Assembly: GCA_023399455.1 (NCBI GenBank)
Contig: JAEWPN010000019.1
Coordinates: forward strand, 1 to 18,125
DNA length: 18,125 bases
Direction of reading: 5' to 3'
From: Bacillota bacterium
GTDB lineage: Bacteria > Bacillota > Clostridia > Lachnospirales > Lachnospiraceae
In this document: positions 5,878 to 14,458 of the stretch, piece after piece
Position numbering within the stretch: the stretch's first letter is position 1
How the letters are laid out: each line of letters begins with the position of its first letter
Position numbers and translations under genes: made by a program
The notes under the pieces: model-generated
Database searches by the model: none
Told to the model about the DNA's origin: nothing
What the model saw: the letters and a program-made list of their open reading frames with translations, nothing else

Positions 5878-8090
5878 TCATCTCCGTTTATATTAGGGTT
5901 AACTACTTTAGTGCCTATGGATTTACACCAATTAACAAGGCTATGAATGTTCCCTGTCAGCAACGTCCAAACTCGGCCTTTATATGAACATCCTAATGTT
6001 ACTTTATTGCCGTTTTCATAACCTGACCCAACAATGAAAGCTTTCTGTCCACTGGACTTTTCAGCAATTGATAATGCTTCAGCTACATCGCTACCTACAC
6101 TCATTCTAAACCGAATATTTTTGCCTACCACCTGCTTTAACCCAACATTTTGTAAACGAACACGATTTATTCCATAGAATGATTTAAATGGTTCTGAACT
6201 CCTGATTAGAGAAGTTTTTTCACCAATAACTGCTTCTGCTAATTTCGCATACATTCCTTTATTGTCACTTGAATTTATATAGAGCAGTTTATTATCTATA
6301 TCATTAATTACAATTAGTAAATCCCAAATAAGATTTTCTACTTCTTGAACGTTTCCCCAATCAACCGGTTGTCGGCGAGCAATGATAACTAATAAGACGT
6401 TTTCTTCTCTATTTAGGATAGACCAAGCTTTATCTCCTTCTTTAAGCTCTATTCCACTTTGATATTGTTCATAATGCCAAGCATTTTTGGGATTTCGATA
6501 AATGACTGTGCTCAATGCTGGCCTAATGTTTTGCAATGGAATTTTTAAGTCACTCGGTATATTAAAGCCTTTTAGAAAATCACCAAATCCAATTTCTTGA
6601 GCAATTGCATCAGTACTCATTTCGGGCAAAAGGCCATTCCAATCGGCATCTTGTGCGTATAAACGTTCTAATTCTTGACTAACCGATATATCTGCGATAT
6701 TAGCTACAAATGTAGCATCTCCTAAATCTTCATCAAACTTTGTTCGAGTAAATCTACCAATTAGCTGTAGGGTTACAGTCAAACTTTTTTTCACATCATG
6801 TAATGCAGCAACTTTCAAAGTAGGTAGGTCAAATCCTTCACCCAACATGTCAACACAAACAACAACTTTTGAAATACCCTTTTTAAGATTTTCAATTGAT
6901 TCACGTCGACTTTGTTCTGATAGCCCCGAACCACTAAAAATCATAACAGGATTGTACTCAGGAGATAGTTGCTTATAGATTTCAAAAACTTCTCTTGCAC
7001 GTTTTTTATTTTCACAACGTGCCATCACTATTTGCTTTATATAGCCTGCAGCTTCTTGTTGCTTTAGTATGACAATAGCCGCATTTGCTATTTCGATATC
7101 AGATTTTTCACTGTTTATCTCAAATATTGGACTAAATGAGATATTAGTGAAATAGTGTTCTTCCTGTGCCATACGTAAAGGATAATTATAAATTATCTCA
7201 CCATTAAGCTTCGCTCCATCATTTCTAAAAGGAGTGGCTGTAAATTGTAATACTCTGGAGTTAGAAAATCTCTGAATAAATTCTGTCCAAGTTTGTGCAG
7301 TCGTATGATGAGCCTCATCAATAAAATAATGTGAGCAAAGATCGGAAATACATTTTTGCATTATATCTGAGTATCCCGATACGCACGACATTGTTGTAAT
7401 AATGACATTACAACCAATAATGAATTCCCGAAGCTCATCGCCTGTTTTGAAGCGTTCATGTAAAATTCCAACAATAGGTTGCTCAACTGTCGGTAGGACA
7501 ATTCCAAACGCTTTTAAAAGACCAAGTGTGCAAAACTTTTGAGATAGTTGGCCTCTTAAGGAGTCACTAGGAACTGTAACAATCAATCTCTCGCATTGAG
7601 CAGCAATAAGTAACGACAGCATGGTCTCAGTTTTTCCGGTTCCGGTGGGCATTACTATAGTTGCAATATCAGTTGAAGTTGTCCAATGTGCAAGTGCAGC
7701 ATGTATCGCTCCTAATTGGGGTGTACGTAGACCCTGCTCGTCTTGAGATTCCTTTCTCAGAAGTATACCGTTGTGCCATGATTCCCTTATTTGTTCAGCC
7801 AATAAGTTCTCATTTGGATGTCGCACCCACTTTAATTTTTGAACACCCTGAAGAATATCGTCCAAATTCGGAACAGTATCAGTAGTTAGAATATATTGTT
7901 CATTATCTTTGAATTGAGCTTTTTTATATTTGATATATATCTGAGCACCAGATGGATCAATAGCAGCAATATCGCCCTTTGGAGATTGTTTTATGCTTAC
8001 ATCTGTTTCTGGGGTAATCATATGTGTTATCATATTTTTCCCAAATTTCTTTTGTTTTATATAAGCTGGTAGCTTAATTGAACCATCCAA
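5859..8090 (-). CDS. DEAD/DEAH-box (superfamily 2) helicase, truncated by frameshift
   Basis: This is a 743-residue SF2 helicase. Counted from the ATG at 8099: motif I VMPTGTGKTE (149-158), motif II FIDEAHH (259-265), motif III FTATPFR (286-292), motifs V-VI GEGFDLPTL and QLIGRFTR (420-452). I place the start at the TTG of 8090, because AGGAG sits directly against the ATG at 8099 but 9 bases before the TTG. The region after about residue 480 lacks recognisable motifs. The last five residues (ILKRH) come from a frame that ends just where the -1 frame continues as a conserved-looking nuclease region, so the original protein was probably about 1,090 residues. It is third of the large genes in the operon, 90 bases after the UvrD-like gene. 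It is likely a DNA translocase of a defence or repair system; SF2 helicases also occur in type I and III restriction enzymes, but no methylase gene is present. Confidence 0.85.
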   Translation of the reverse strand: MDGSIKLPAYIKQKKFGKNMITHMITPETDVSIKQSPKGDIAAIDPSGAQIYIKYKKAQFKDNEQYILTTDTVPNLDDILQGVQKLKWVRHPNENLLAEQIRESWHNGILLRKESQDEQGLRTPQLGAIHAALAHWTTSTDIATIVMPTGTGKTETMLSLLIAAQCERLIVTVPSDSLRGQLSQKFCTLGLLKAFGIVLPTVEQPIVGILHERFKTGDELREFIIGCNVIITTMSCVSGYSDIMQKCISDLCSHYFIDEAHHTTAQTWTEFIQRFSNSRVLQFTATPFRNDGAKLNGEIIYNYPLRMAQEEHYFTNISFSPIFEINSEKSDIEIANAAIVILKQQEAAGYIKQIVMARCENKKRAREVFEIYKQLSPEYNPVMIFSGSGLSEQSRRESIENLKKGISKVVVCVDMLGEGFDLPTLKVAALHDVKKSLTVTLQLIGRFTRTKFDEDLGDATFVANIADISVSQELERLYAQDADWNGLLPEMSTDAIAQEIGFGDFLKGFNIPSDLKIPLQNIRPALSTVIYRNPKNAWHYEQYQSGIELKEGDKAWSILNREENVLLVIIARRQPVDWGNVQEVENLIWDLLIVINDIDNKLLYINSSDNKGMYAKLAEAVIGEKTSLIRSSEPFKSFYGINRVRLQNVGLKQVVGKNIRFRMSVGSDVAEALSIAEKSSGQKAFIVGSGYENGNKVTLGCSYKGRVWTLLTGNIHSLVNWCKSIGTKVVNPNINGDEILKRH

Positions 8091-8180
8091 TAAAATCATC
8101 TCCTAACTCTATTTATCCAAATTGTATGGTTTACGGCAATGAGTATTTCATGATCTGTGGGGTATATCAAACAATATGTT

Positions 8181-10040
8181 TTATAGTAATTCAATTTCTT
8201 CGTCAGTAAACCAGCCATTTGAAATGGCAGTATCCCTGACTGCGTTTTTATCATTCGTGTAAGCCACAACTGACAAACTTTTTTCTGCTCGCGTACATGC
8301 TACATAGAAAAGTCGTGTCGTTCTTATGATTCCCGTGTCCTTGCCTTCACGTTCATTTTTGATATCTGTTTCTGTTTTGGCCTTCGCACCGAAAAGCTTT
8401 TCATAGCTAAATAGGAATCCTTTGGCCTCGGCGTCATCCATAATGACCATAACTCTAGGGAACTCCAAGCCTTTTACACCTTGGTGCGTAGCAAATTGGG
8501 TATTTTCAGTGACATATGCCGAATATCTTTCCAACTTATCAAAAGGCACAGACAGTGCTTCCCTTAAAGCTGTTATCTTTTTATCCTCATCTGCTGTTGG
8601 GCCAGACAAAATATCGTCTACACGATCATTGAGGAAGAAAAGGTTAGTTTTTTTGATGACCTTTAATATATCAACACAAGTAGGGATAGATCTGTCCTTC
8701 CAGAGCAAGAGCAATTCTTCGACTGCTTTTTCTGCAGATTCAAGCAATTTGCTCTGATCTGCAGAGTTTTTTAGGAAAGCCTTTTTGCCTAAAAGCGGGG
8801 AAGACTGTCGCACAATTTTTGAAATCTCAAAGTCATTGCCGCTTTGATATGCTTTTATTAATGGAGAAATAACATTTGCTAAAAATGATATTTCAGATAT
8901 TGATCCATTACGCAAAGATGTGCTGAAGGAATCTATTTCGTTCAGTGGGGAATATAATTCAAGAAATCCAAATCTACTGGCAGCCATATGGTGCTCTAGA
9001 ATCAGGCTTTTATATTGGGTGGCATCGAGCCATGCTTTGTCATTAGTTTTCTCAGACATAGCTTTAGCGGCTTGATGTTCTACTTCTTCTTTATTAGCAG
9101 AAGAATCAGCTATAAATAAACGTACTGTTCCTGTCTCAGCATCAGTGCGTGGCCGCTGTTGCTGTTTATCAATAGTCTTCCGGATTGTATTGGCTAGCTC
9201 AACTATGCGCGTAGCACTACGGTGGTTCATGACTTTTTCAGGTTTTTCCCATTCATTGGGAATACAACCGGCTAGATTGTCCTTGCCATCCATATATATT
9301 CTCTGCATGGTGTCACCAAACATGCCAATAACAAATCTGTCTTTATATTTTTCGTAAACGATAAGCAAAGCATCAACAAGCTCTTTCTTTGTATCTTGGC
9401 TCTCATCAATTAACAAGATGGGATATTTACCGATTAGAATTTCCTGCATGGTTCCTTCGGTAGCTATAAATTCGGAGCCCATTTTAACGACTTCGCTATG
9501 GTTTAGAGAATCATAGCCCACATTATCTCCATTAGGATTGTAGGAAAATTTCTTTATGGTATCAATTTTACTAATGCGAGCAGTTTTCTTTTTTATCTCT
9601 TCCGCTCTTTTAATGGCGGCATCACCGCCACGTCCTTTAGCCTGTTTTTCGTTCAACTCTGCAATATCTCTTTTCAGAGATTCGATAATCCAAGCTTTAA
9701 TATCAGGCTGATAGTTTTTAATCAGTTCCCATAGAAAACTATGAATGGTAGATACCGCAAAAATCGGCTTATACTGAAGCCTTTTAGAAATTTCGTCGCA
9801 AGCAGCGTTGGTATAGGTTATAACTGCAATTTGTTTTGAGTATACGGACAATTTTGCACCCATTTTCTTATCTAAGAAAGAAAGCGCATTAATTAAGCTC
9901 CGTGTTTTGCCGGAACCCGCTCCTGCAAACATAAAGAAGCTTTTGGGATTATCTTCAGAAAAACACATTCTTATTTCATCATCCACATGATCATCTACAT
10001 GGTTATCCGATAATGGATGAGTAACTTTTATATCTTCCAT
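8181..10040 (-). CDS. UvrD/Rep-like superfamily 1 helicase (GajB-like)
   Basis: This is a 619-residue ATP-dependent DNA helicase. Motif I is AGAGSGKT (39-46), motif Ia VITYTNAACDEI (73-84), then STIHSFLW (97-104), motif II LLIDESQD (209-216), motif III GDTMQRIY (242-249), motif V HQGVKGLEF (519-527) and motif VI LFYVACTRAEKSL (577-589). All SF1A motifs are intact. In Gabija anti-phage systems a UvrD-like helicase (GajB) follows an OLD-type nuclease (GajA) and is thought to act with it in a complex; here the same order holds. The ATG is two bases after the previous stop with GAGGAG 7 bases before it, so translation is coupled. At 619 residues it is longer than the roughly 500 of the described GajB, with a charged, Lys/Glu-rich insert at about 125-165. 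Confidence 0.88.
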   Translation of the reverse strand: MEDIKVTHPLSDNHVDDHVDDEIRMCFSEDNPKSFFMFAGAGSGKTRSLINALSFLDKKMGAKLSVYSKQIAVITYTNAACDEISKRLQYKPIFAVSTIHSFLWELIKNYQPDIKAWIIESLKRDIAELNEKQAKGRGGDAAIKRAEEIKKKTARISKIDTIKKFSYNPNGDNVGYDSLNHSEVVKMGSEFIATEGTMQEILIGKYPILLIDESQDTKKELVDALLIVYEKYKDRFVIGMFGDTMQRIYMDGKDNLAGCIPNEWEKPEKVMNHRSATRIVELANTIRKTIDKQQQRPRTDAETGTVRLFIADSSANKEEVEHQAAKAMSEKTNDKAWLDATQYKSLILEHHMAASRFGFLELYSPLNEIDSFSTSLRNGSISEISFLANVISPLIKAYQSGNDFEISKIVRQSSPLLGKKAFLKNSADQSKLLESAEKAVEELLLLWKDRSIPTCVDILKVIKKTNLFFLNDRVDDILSGPTADEDKKITALREALSVPFDKLERYSAYVTENTQFATHQGVKGLEFPRVMVIMDDAEAKGFLFSYEKLFGAKAKTETDIKNEREGKDTGIIRTTRLFYVACTRAEKSLSVVAYTNDKNAVRDTAISNGWFTDEEIELL

Positions 10041-10041
10041 T

Positions 10042-12261
10042 TCAACACTCCTCTGGGCGCAGAATAGTTTGGAGCCACTCTAATCCTTCCGCAATATATG
10101 GAGGAACCGTAAGCTTACCGGGATCAATGGCATAAATTAAATCCTTAGCAAATTCAGCTTTCTGGTCAGTTTTTCCAGTTCTAAGCTCATCATATATTTG
10201 CTTATGTATGTCATCAAATGGCTTTTCAGCATTGAGTGCGGCATTTACTTTCTTAAGAAGGTTCCCAGCATCGCCCGCATCATCTTCCTCAAGCTTAAGA
10301 TCTTTGAATAGTTTATAATTCGCATAAACCATACAATCCTCAAAGGTGCTGGACAGCACCTCTGTCGGTACTCCTTTAAAATCAATTTGTACCGGAGTCT
10401 GATAGGCAATTCGTATAGAGTACATGTAAGGGATCTTACATTCAGACTCTTTTTGTTTTTCCCCAAGATCAAGAAGTTTGTCCAAATCTTTTTCTTTAAT
10501 CAGCCAATTAGTGATAGCATAATTACTACTTATTAGTCCTTTGTTCCGTTCAGGGCGAACCGCCTTATGGTGTCCGCTTGGTTCCGCAGAATCCAAATCA
10601 GAAATTACTAATGTTGGTAAGCATAGCTTATCAATCAAAGGACTTAGCCGATGTGAATGACGACCACTTATACTAAGTATCGAAACATACCTTTGATGCA
10701 ATTCCGGATAATGTTCTTTTATAAAATGTGGCACCAACATATTTTCAGCGGAACCTTCAACTAATATAGCAGCATCTGCAAAGAATAAGTCACAATGGGT
10801 TGTTTGCAGGTATCGCGTTACAAATTTATCTGTTTCATCTTCTTTACCAAATACATCAGATAGATTAATTACTTTTGCCGTAGCAACATTACAGCTCGCG
10901 CATTCAGGAAGTCGCTTGAAATAGCGTAAATCCGCGAAGTCTGTCTCGCGTGCAATATGGCTGGAATGGGTGCTAATAACAAGCTGTGTGGCAAAATTCA
11001 TGTTTTCTTTCAAAAACTTATGATTCCTTAATACCGAGTAGGCTTTTCGTATAAAAACTTGCTGAACCTGCATATGCAAATGCGCTTCCGGCTCTTCCAC
11101 TAAAACTAGATGCAATGGTTCAATTGTATCTGGAGCATCCTGTGTTTGCCGGGCTTTTCCCACCCTCATCCAACTATCTCTAAAACTCATAAGATCAAAT
11201 ACCATTGAAATTAGATTCTGATAACCCAAACCATTATATTTTTCCGGCAACTTCAGTGTCTCATCGTTTTTACTAAGGGCATATTGCACGGCAGAATCGT
11301 GTTTCAATGTTTCACTTGTACTAACTTTAGTTGTAATCGTAATTTTAGGATCGGTTACTCCGGGATAACCCAAACCTTCTAGTTCCGAAATTGCAGGTGC
11401 AAATTTATCGGATAGGTTTTTGTCAAAAACACCTCTAGCTTGTTCGGTGACTTCCAATATTTCTAAATCCTCAGAGGTAGGGAGTTTCTCTGGATCTAAG
11501 TGTTTGTCATAATAGCTCCGCATCTGGGCAGATAATTGTTTTCGTGACCTTTCATTTTCATCAGAAGAATCCGGATCGGAAAAACCACGCTGAGCGTCAA
11601 TCATATCGATCCTGATAATACCCTTTAATGGGTTATCTGTGAAGCATTCCATTGAATAAGGGGTTGATTGTGGTGGTTCTGCTAATGACTGTTTTGGATC
11701 AAGTACATATGACTTGATAGAAAAATGCGTAGTTAATTTTTTGTCTAGGAAATCACACAAATCTTTGGGGTATAGATTTATATGAACTGCATCCTTTCCT
11801 TTTCCTACAGCTTCAGTAGTACGAGCCGCAGAATAAGCCTCCCGATATTCAGCAAATAAATTTGAAATATCTTTGGGCTGAAAGGCTAAGCGTACTCCAA
11901 GCTTTCCTCCGCGCCATTTTAACGTAGGAATGATGCTGGCAACATAGTGAATTTCGCTATGCTCAACTTCTAGCCAAACATCCATCATAGGCACAAGATT
12001 GTCCCATTTCGCCAAGTCTTCTGGCATCTTGCATTTTTCCGCTACCCATTCTTCACCAATTGCATTTATTGCAAAACGGTTTGAGATAGTAAAATCGTTA
12101 AAAACAAAGCCTCTTCCTGCTAAGAATTTACCTAATGCATCCATAGCTGACGTTTTTCCGCTATTATTAGCCCCAACGAACAGAGTAGTACTCTTGCTGA
12201 AATCTATGTGGCACTGTTGCAGTTTCCGGAAATTCCGAACATATATAGATGAAATATTCAT
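10042..12261 (-). CDS. OLD-family ATPase with TOPRIM nuclease domain (GajA-like)
   Basis: This is a 739-residue ATP-dependent overcoming-lysogenization-defect (OLD) type endonuclease. Numbered from the chosen start: Walker A GANNSGKT (30-37), ABC-like signature GLGYQNLI (344-351), Walker B LVEEPEAHLH (387-396), H-loop STHSSH (430-435), then a C-terminal TOPRIM domain with LVEGSAE (500-506) and DLD (555-557), the expected metal-binding acidic residues. OLD proteins nick or cut DNA; in Gabija, GajA is the nuclease that senses nucleotide depletion. I chose the ATG at 12261 (MNISSIYVRNF) because AGGGAG lies 8 bases before it and the family begins there; the ATG at 12300 has no ribosome site. It is first of three large genes and longer than the described GajA (about 580), so it may be a distinct subtype. 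Confidence 0.88.
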   Translation of the reverse strand: MNISSIYVRNFRKLQQCHIDFSKSTTLFVGANNSGKTSAMDALGKFLAGRGFVFNDFTISNRFAINAIGEEWVAEKCKMPEDLAKWDNLVPMMDVWLEVEHSEIHYVASIIPTLKWRGGKLGVRLAFQPKDISNLFAEYREAYSAARTTEAVGKGKDAVHINLYPKDLCDFLDKKLTTHFSIKSYVLDPKQSLAEPPQSTPYSMECFTDNPLKGIIRIDMIDAQRGFSDPDSSDENERSRKQLSAQMRSYYDKHLDPEKLPTSEDLEILEVTEQARGVFDKNLSDKFAPAISELEGLGYPGVTDPKITITTKVSTSETLKHDSAVQYALSKNDETLKLPEKYNGLGYQNLISMVFDLMSFRDSWMRVGKARQTQDAPDTIEPLHLVLVEEPEAHLHMQVQQVFIRKAYSVLRNHKFLKENMNFATQLVISTHSSHIARETDFADLRYFKRLPECASCNVATAKVINLSDVFGKEDETDKFVTRYLQTTHCDLFFADAAILVEGSAENMLVPHFIKEHYPELHQRYVSILSISGRHSHRLSPLIDKLCLPTLVISDLDSAEPSGHHKAVRPERNKGLISSNYAITNWLIKEKDLDKLLDLGEKQKESECKIPYMYSIRIAYQTPVQIDFKGVPTEVLSSTFEDCMVYANYKLFKDLKLEEDDAGDAGNLLKKVNAALNAEKPFDDIHKQIYDELRTGKTDQKAEFAKDLIYAIDPGKLTVPPYIAEGLEWLQTILRPEEC

Positions 12262-12451
12262 ATCGACTTCTCCCTGCTTTCTCTTTTGATATATAGGCAT
12301 TTATGTCATCTACATTTCTTGAGGTATTATTCCACAGAAATATATAACCGTATTTGTAGCTCTCATAGCTGCGTATAAGTTCTATAATAAGTTCCAGATA
12401 TCAAGCCACTAAAATACAATGAACTAAAAAGCATTAGCAACCATATGACAA

Positions 12452-12619
12452 CTATGCCTTTCTCCGTCCATCCTTGGGTTTCTGCGCATCCTTAGGTATA
12501 GCCCACGTACTTCCAAACCGAACAGCGCCCAGTATCTTGCCCTGTGCGCAGAGCACCTGCACCCGGCGTGGAGTGATTACCCATTTTTCCGCTGCTTCTT
12601 TCGCTGTCATATAGTCCAT
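12452..12619 (-). CDS. Small helix-turn-helix DNA-binding protein (excisionase/MerR-like)
   Basis: This encodes 55 residues: MDYMTAKEAAEKWVITPRR opens a short helix-turn-helix, then VQVLCAQGKILGAVRFG and a TWAIPKDAQKPKDGRRK tail complete a winged-helix-like layout. Similar tiny proteins are frequent in Firmicutes beside mobile and defence genes. ATG at 12619 has AAAGGAA 7 bases before it; the longer frame from 12682 lacks a ribosome site and would run through the promoter. It is the first gene after the promoter at 12654-12682 and lies 190 bases ahead of the OLD-type gene, so it could regulate the island or act as an excision factor for it. Its target is unknown. Confidence 0.75.
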   Translation of the reverse strand: MDYMTAKEAAEKWVITPRRVQVLCAQGKILGAVRFGSTWAIPKDAQKPKDGRRKA

Positions 12620-12653
12620 TAAAACGTTCCTTTGACTAATAAATATTGTATAT

Positions 12654-12682
12654 ATTATATATCTCAACGGCGAATAAGGCAA
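12654..12682 (-). promoter_or_regulatory. Promoter of the helix-turn-helix gene, possibly of the whole defence operon
   Basis: On the minus strand TTGCCT (12682-12677), a 17-base spacer and a perfect TATAAT (12659-12654). Transcription would begin near 12647, about 28 bases before the ATG. No terminator was seen between the small gene and the OLD-type gene, so read-through is plausible. Confidence 0.5.
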
Positions 12683-12735
12683 TTAGATTCATGTAAATTA
12701 TGGAAATATTCACAGTATTAAGGCGAAATGGATTG

Positions 12736-12805
12736 AAAAATAGCAGAAAATCTGTCCAAGAGAGAAAAACCGCCAGCTTTTATGGCGGCTTCTCCTGCTA
12801 TTTTT
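12736..12805 (-). terminator. Terminator of the recombinase operon inside a larger inverted repeat
   Basis: CCGCCA (12770-12775) and TGGCGG (12783-12788) form a stem followed on the minus strand by TTTTT (12769-12765), a good intrinsic terminator. It is enclosed by a perfect 11-base inverted repeat, AAAAATAGCAG (12736-12746) and CTGCTATTTTT (12795-12805), whose inner copy overlaps the stop codon of the last recombinase. Confidence 0.8.
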
Positions 12806-14453
12806 ATTCACCCGGCAACTCCTGTTCCATTTCCGTATTGCCCTTAAAGGTAATCCGGATGCGGTCTGCGGATAAAACCACCACCTTGGTAATGATCCCC
12901 TTGACCACATCTTCCCGGTATTCTTTCAGGCTGAAATCGGTATGTTCCATCATGTAAAGCAATTCATGGATTCGGGCTTGTGTATTTTGGGCGAGCATGG
13001 TCTGCTCTTGGTGTTCGCCAAGCTTCCCCTGCAGCCCCTTTATCTCCGCTGCGATTTCTTCAAATTTGGCATCAAAATAATCTGCACCAGCGCCGGACTT
13101 GGAGCTGAGTTCCACTAAATCCATCATGACGCTCTGTAGCTCAGCGATACGGTTCTTGACAGCAGCTTCATTGAAACTGTCATCATCCTGCGTACCGATG
13201 GCCAGCCGCAGGCCTGCCTTGAGGGTTTCAATGACATCTGCCTTATCCTCATCCAGCCGATTCAGGGCTGTGACAATGGCTTGGTGCAACCGACTTTCCT
13301 CAATGGTGGGCGATTCCTTGCAGTATTTCGTACCGTATTCCAAGCGGTTGATGCAGCGCCAGACCACCTTTTTCTTGCCGTTCCTTGCCCAAGTAACCCG
13401 GCGATATTGCGTCCCGCAGTCACCACAGCAGAGAAGCTCAGTCAGCGCATATTTGCTGCTGTATTTCCCTTTTTCAGTTTTCACCGCTTTCTTGGCCACT
13501 TTTCTCTTATCAGCTCTCCGGGCGATTTCCTCCTGTACGAGGTTGAATAAATCCTTTGATATAATCGGCTCATGGTTTCCGGTTACATAATATTGCGGGA
13601 TTTCGCCGTTGTTTTTCCGGGTTTCCTTGGTCAGGCAGTCCACCACATAGGTTTTCTGCAGTAGGGCATCTCCAATGTAACGCTCGTTGCGGAGCATATA
13701 TTGCAGTACGCCAACTGACCATTCTTGCTTGCCGGTGGGCGAGAGAATGTTATCTGCCTCCAGCGATTCCTTTATTGTTCGGACGCTGGCACCGGAATAA
13801 TAGCTCCGGAAAATCCGTTTGACAATTTCCGCTTCATCCGGCACGATCTTTGGCTGACCGTCCTCGCCTTTTTCGTAACCCAGCAGACGGGAATATTGAA
13901 AGGGAACCTTTCCGCTTTTGAAGCTCTGGCGCTTGCCCCATGTGACATTGCGGCTGATGGACTCACTCTCAGCCTGCGCAAACCCGCTGAGGAAGCACAG
14001 TGCCATTTCGCTGGCCATCTCCATCGTGTTGATGCCCTCTTTTTCAAAGATGATGGGAATACCCTTTGCCTTGAGCTTCCGGATATACCCTATGGCATCC
14101 AGCGTGTTTCTGGAAAACCGGGAAACCGATTTAGTCAGCACCATGTCTATTTTGCCTTTTTCACACAGTGCCATGAGCTTGAGAAACTCGGTACGCTTCT
14201 TGGCGCTGGTTCCGGTGATGCCCTCATCGGCAAAAATACCGGCAAGCTCCCAATCCTTGTTTTTGCTGATTTTATCAGTATAGTAAGCAATCTGCGCAGC
14301 GTAGCTGGACTGCTGTTCTTCCTGTTCAGTGCTGACCCGGCAGTAGGCCGCCACACGCAGCTTTCTCTTTCTGGCATTGGGCTTGGTTAAAAGAATATTG
14401 GCGGGGATCACATCGACCTTTTTCTGTATGGGTGTTATAGTCTGTGTTTGCAT
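12804..14453 (-). CDS. Large serine recombinase, second full-length copy
   Basis: This is a 549-residue site-specific serine recombinase. The resolvase domain includes AAYCRVSTEQEE with the nucleophile Ser41, EGITGTSAKKR, and SVSRFSRNTLD with the catalytic arginines. The recombinase DNA-binding domain follows (KIVPDEAEIVKRIFRSYYSG onward), then a zinc ribbon (CCGDCGTQY ... WRC ... YC) and a coiled-coil segment near 400-480. The ATG at 14453 has GGAAAGGAG 8 bases before it, inside the end of the previous gene; the frame extension to 14513 has no site. It is the last gene of the operon and ends in the terminator. Such enzymes cut and rejoin attachment sites to move an element. It resembles the other full recombinase here (both have GDALLQK and an HEPIIS segment), so they are diverged paralogues that may act as a pair. 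Confidence 0.92.
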   Translation of the reverse strand: MQTQTITPIQKKVDVIPANILLTKPNARKRKLRVAAYCRVSTEQEEQQSSYAAQIAYYTDKISKNKDWELAGIFADEGITGTSAKKRTEFLKLMALCEKGKIDMVLTKSVSRFSRNTLDAIGYIRKLKAKGIPIIFEKEGINTMEMASEMALCFLSGFAQAESESISRNVTWGKRQSFKSGKVPFQYSRLLGYEKGEDGQPKIVPDEAEIVKRIFRSYYSGASVRTIKESLEADNILSPTGKQEWSVGVLQYMLRNERYIGDALLQKTYVVDCLTKETRKNNGEIPQYYVTGNHEPIISKDLFNLVQEEIARRADKRKVAKKAVKTEKGKYSSKYALTELLCCGDCGTQYRRVTWARNGKKKVVWRCINRLEYGTKYCKESPTIEESRLHQAIVTALNRLDEDKADVIETLKAGLRLAIGTQDDDSFNEAAVKNRIAELQSVMMDLVELSSKSGAGADYFDAKFEEIAAEIKGLQGKLGEHQEQTMLAQNTQARIHELLYMMEHTDFSLKEYREDVVKGIITKVVVLSADRIRITFKGNTEMEQELPGE

Positions 14454-14458
14454 GGCGG

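Noticed and set aside
5859..5882. Programmed -1 ribosomal frameshifting at the helicase end
   Set aside because: No slippery heptamer in the right phase and no obvious stimulatory structure; a simple loss of one A explains the data better.
4825..12261. A restriction-modification system
   Set aside because: The SF2 helicase could suggest type I or III restriction, but no methyltransferase motif or specificity subunit is encoded in the operon.
13725..14390. A 221-codon plus-strand open frame opposite the second recombinase
   Set aside because: Antisense shadow of a well-supported serine recombinase; no motifs.
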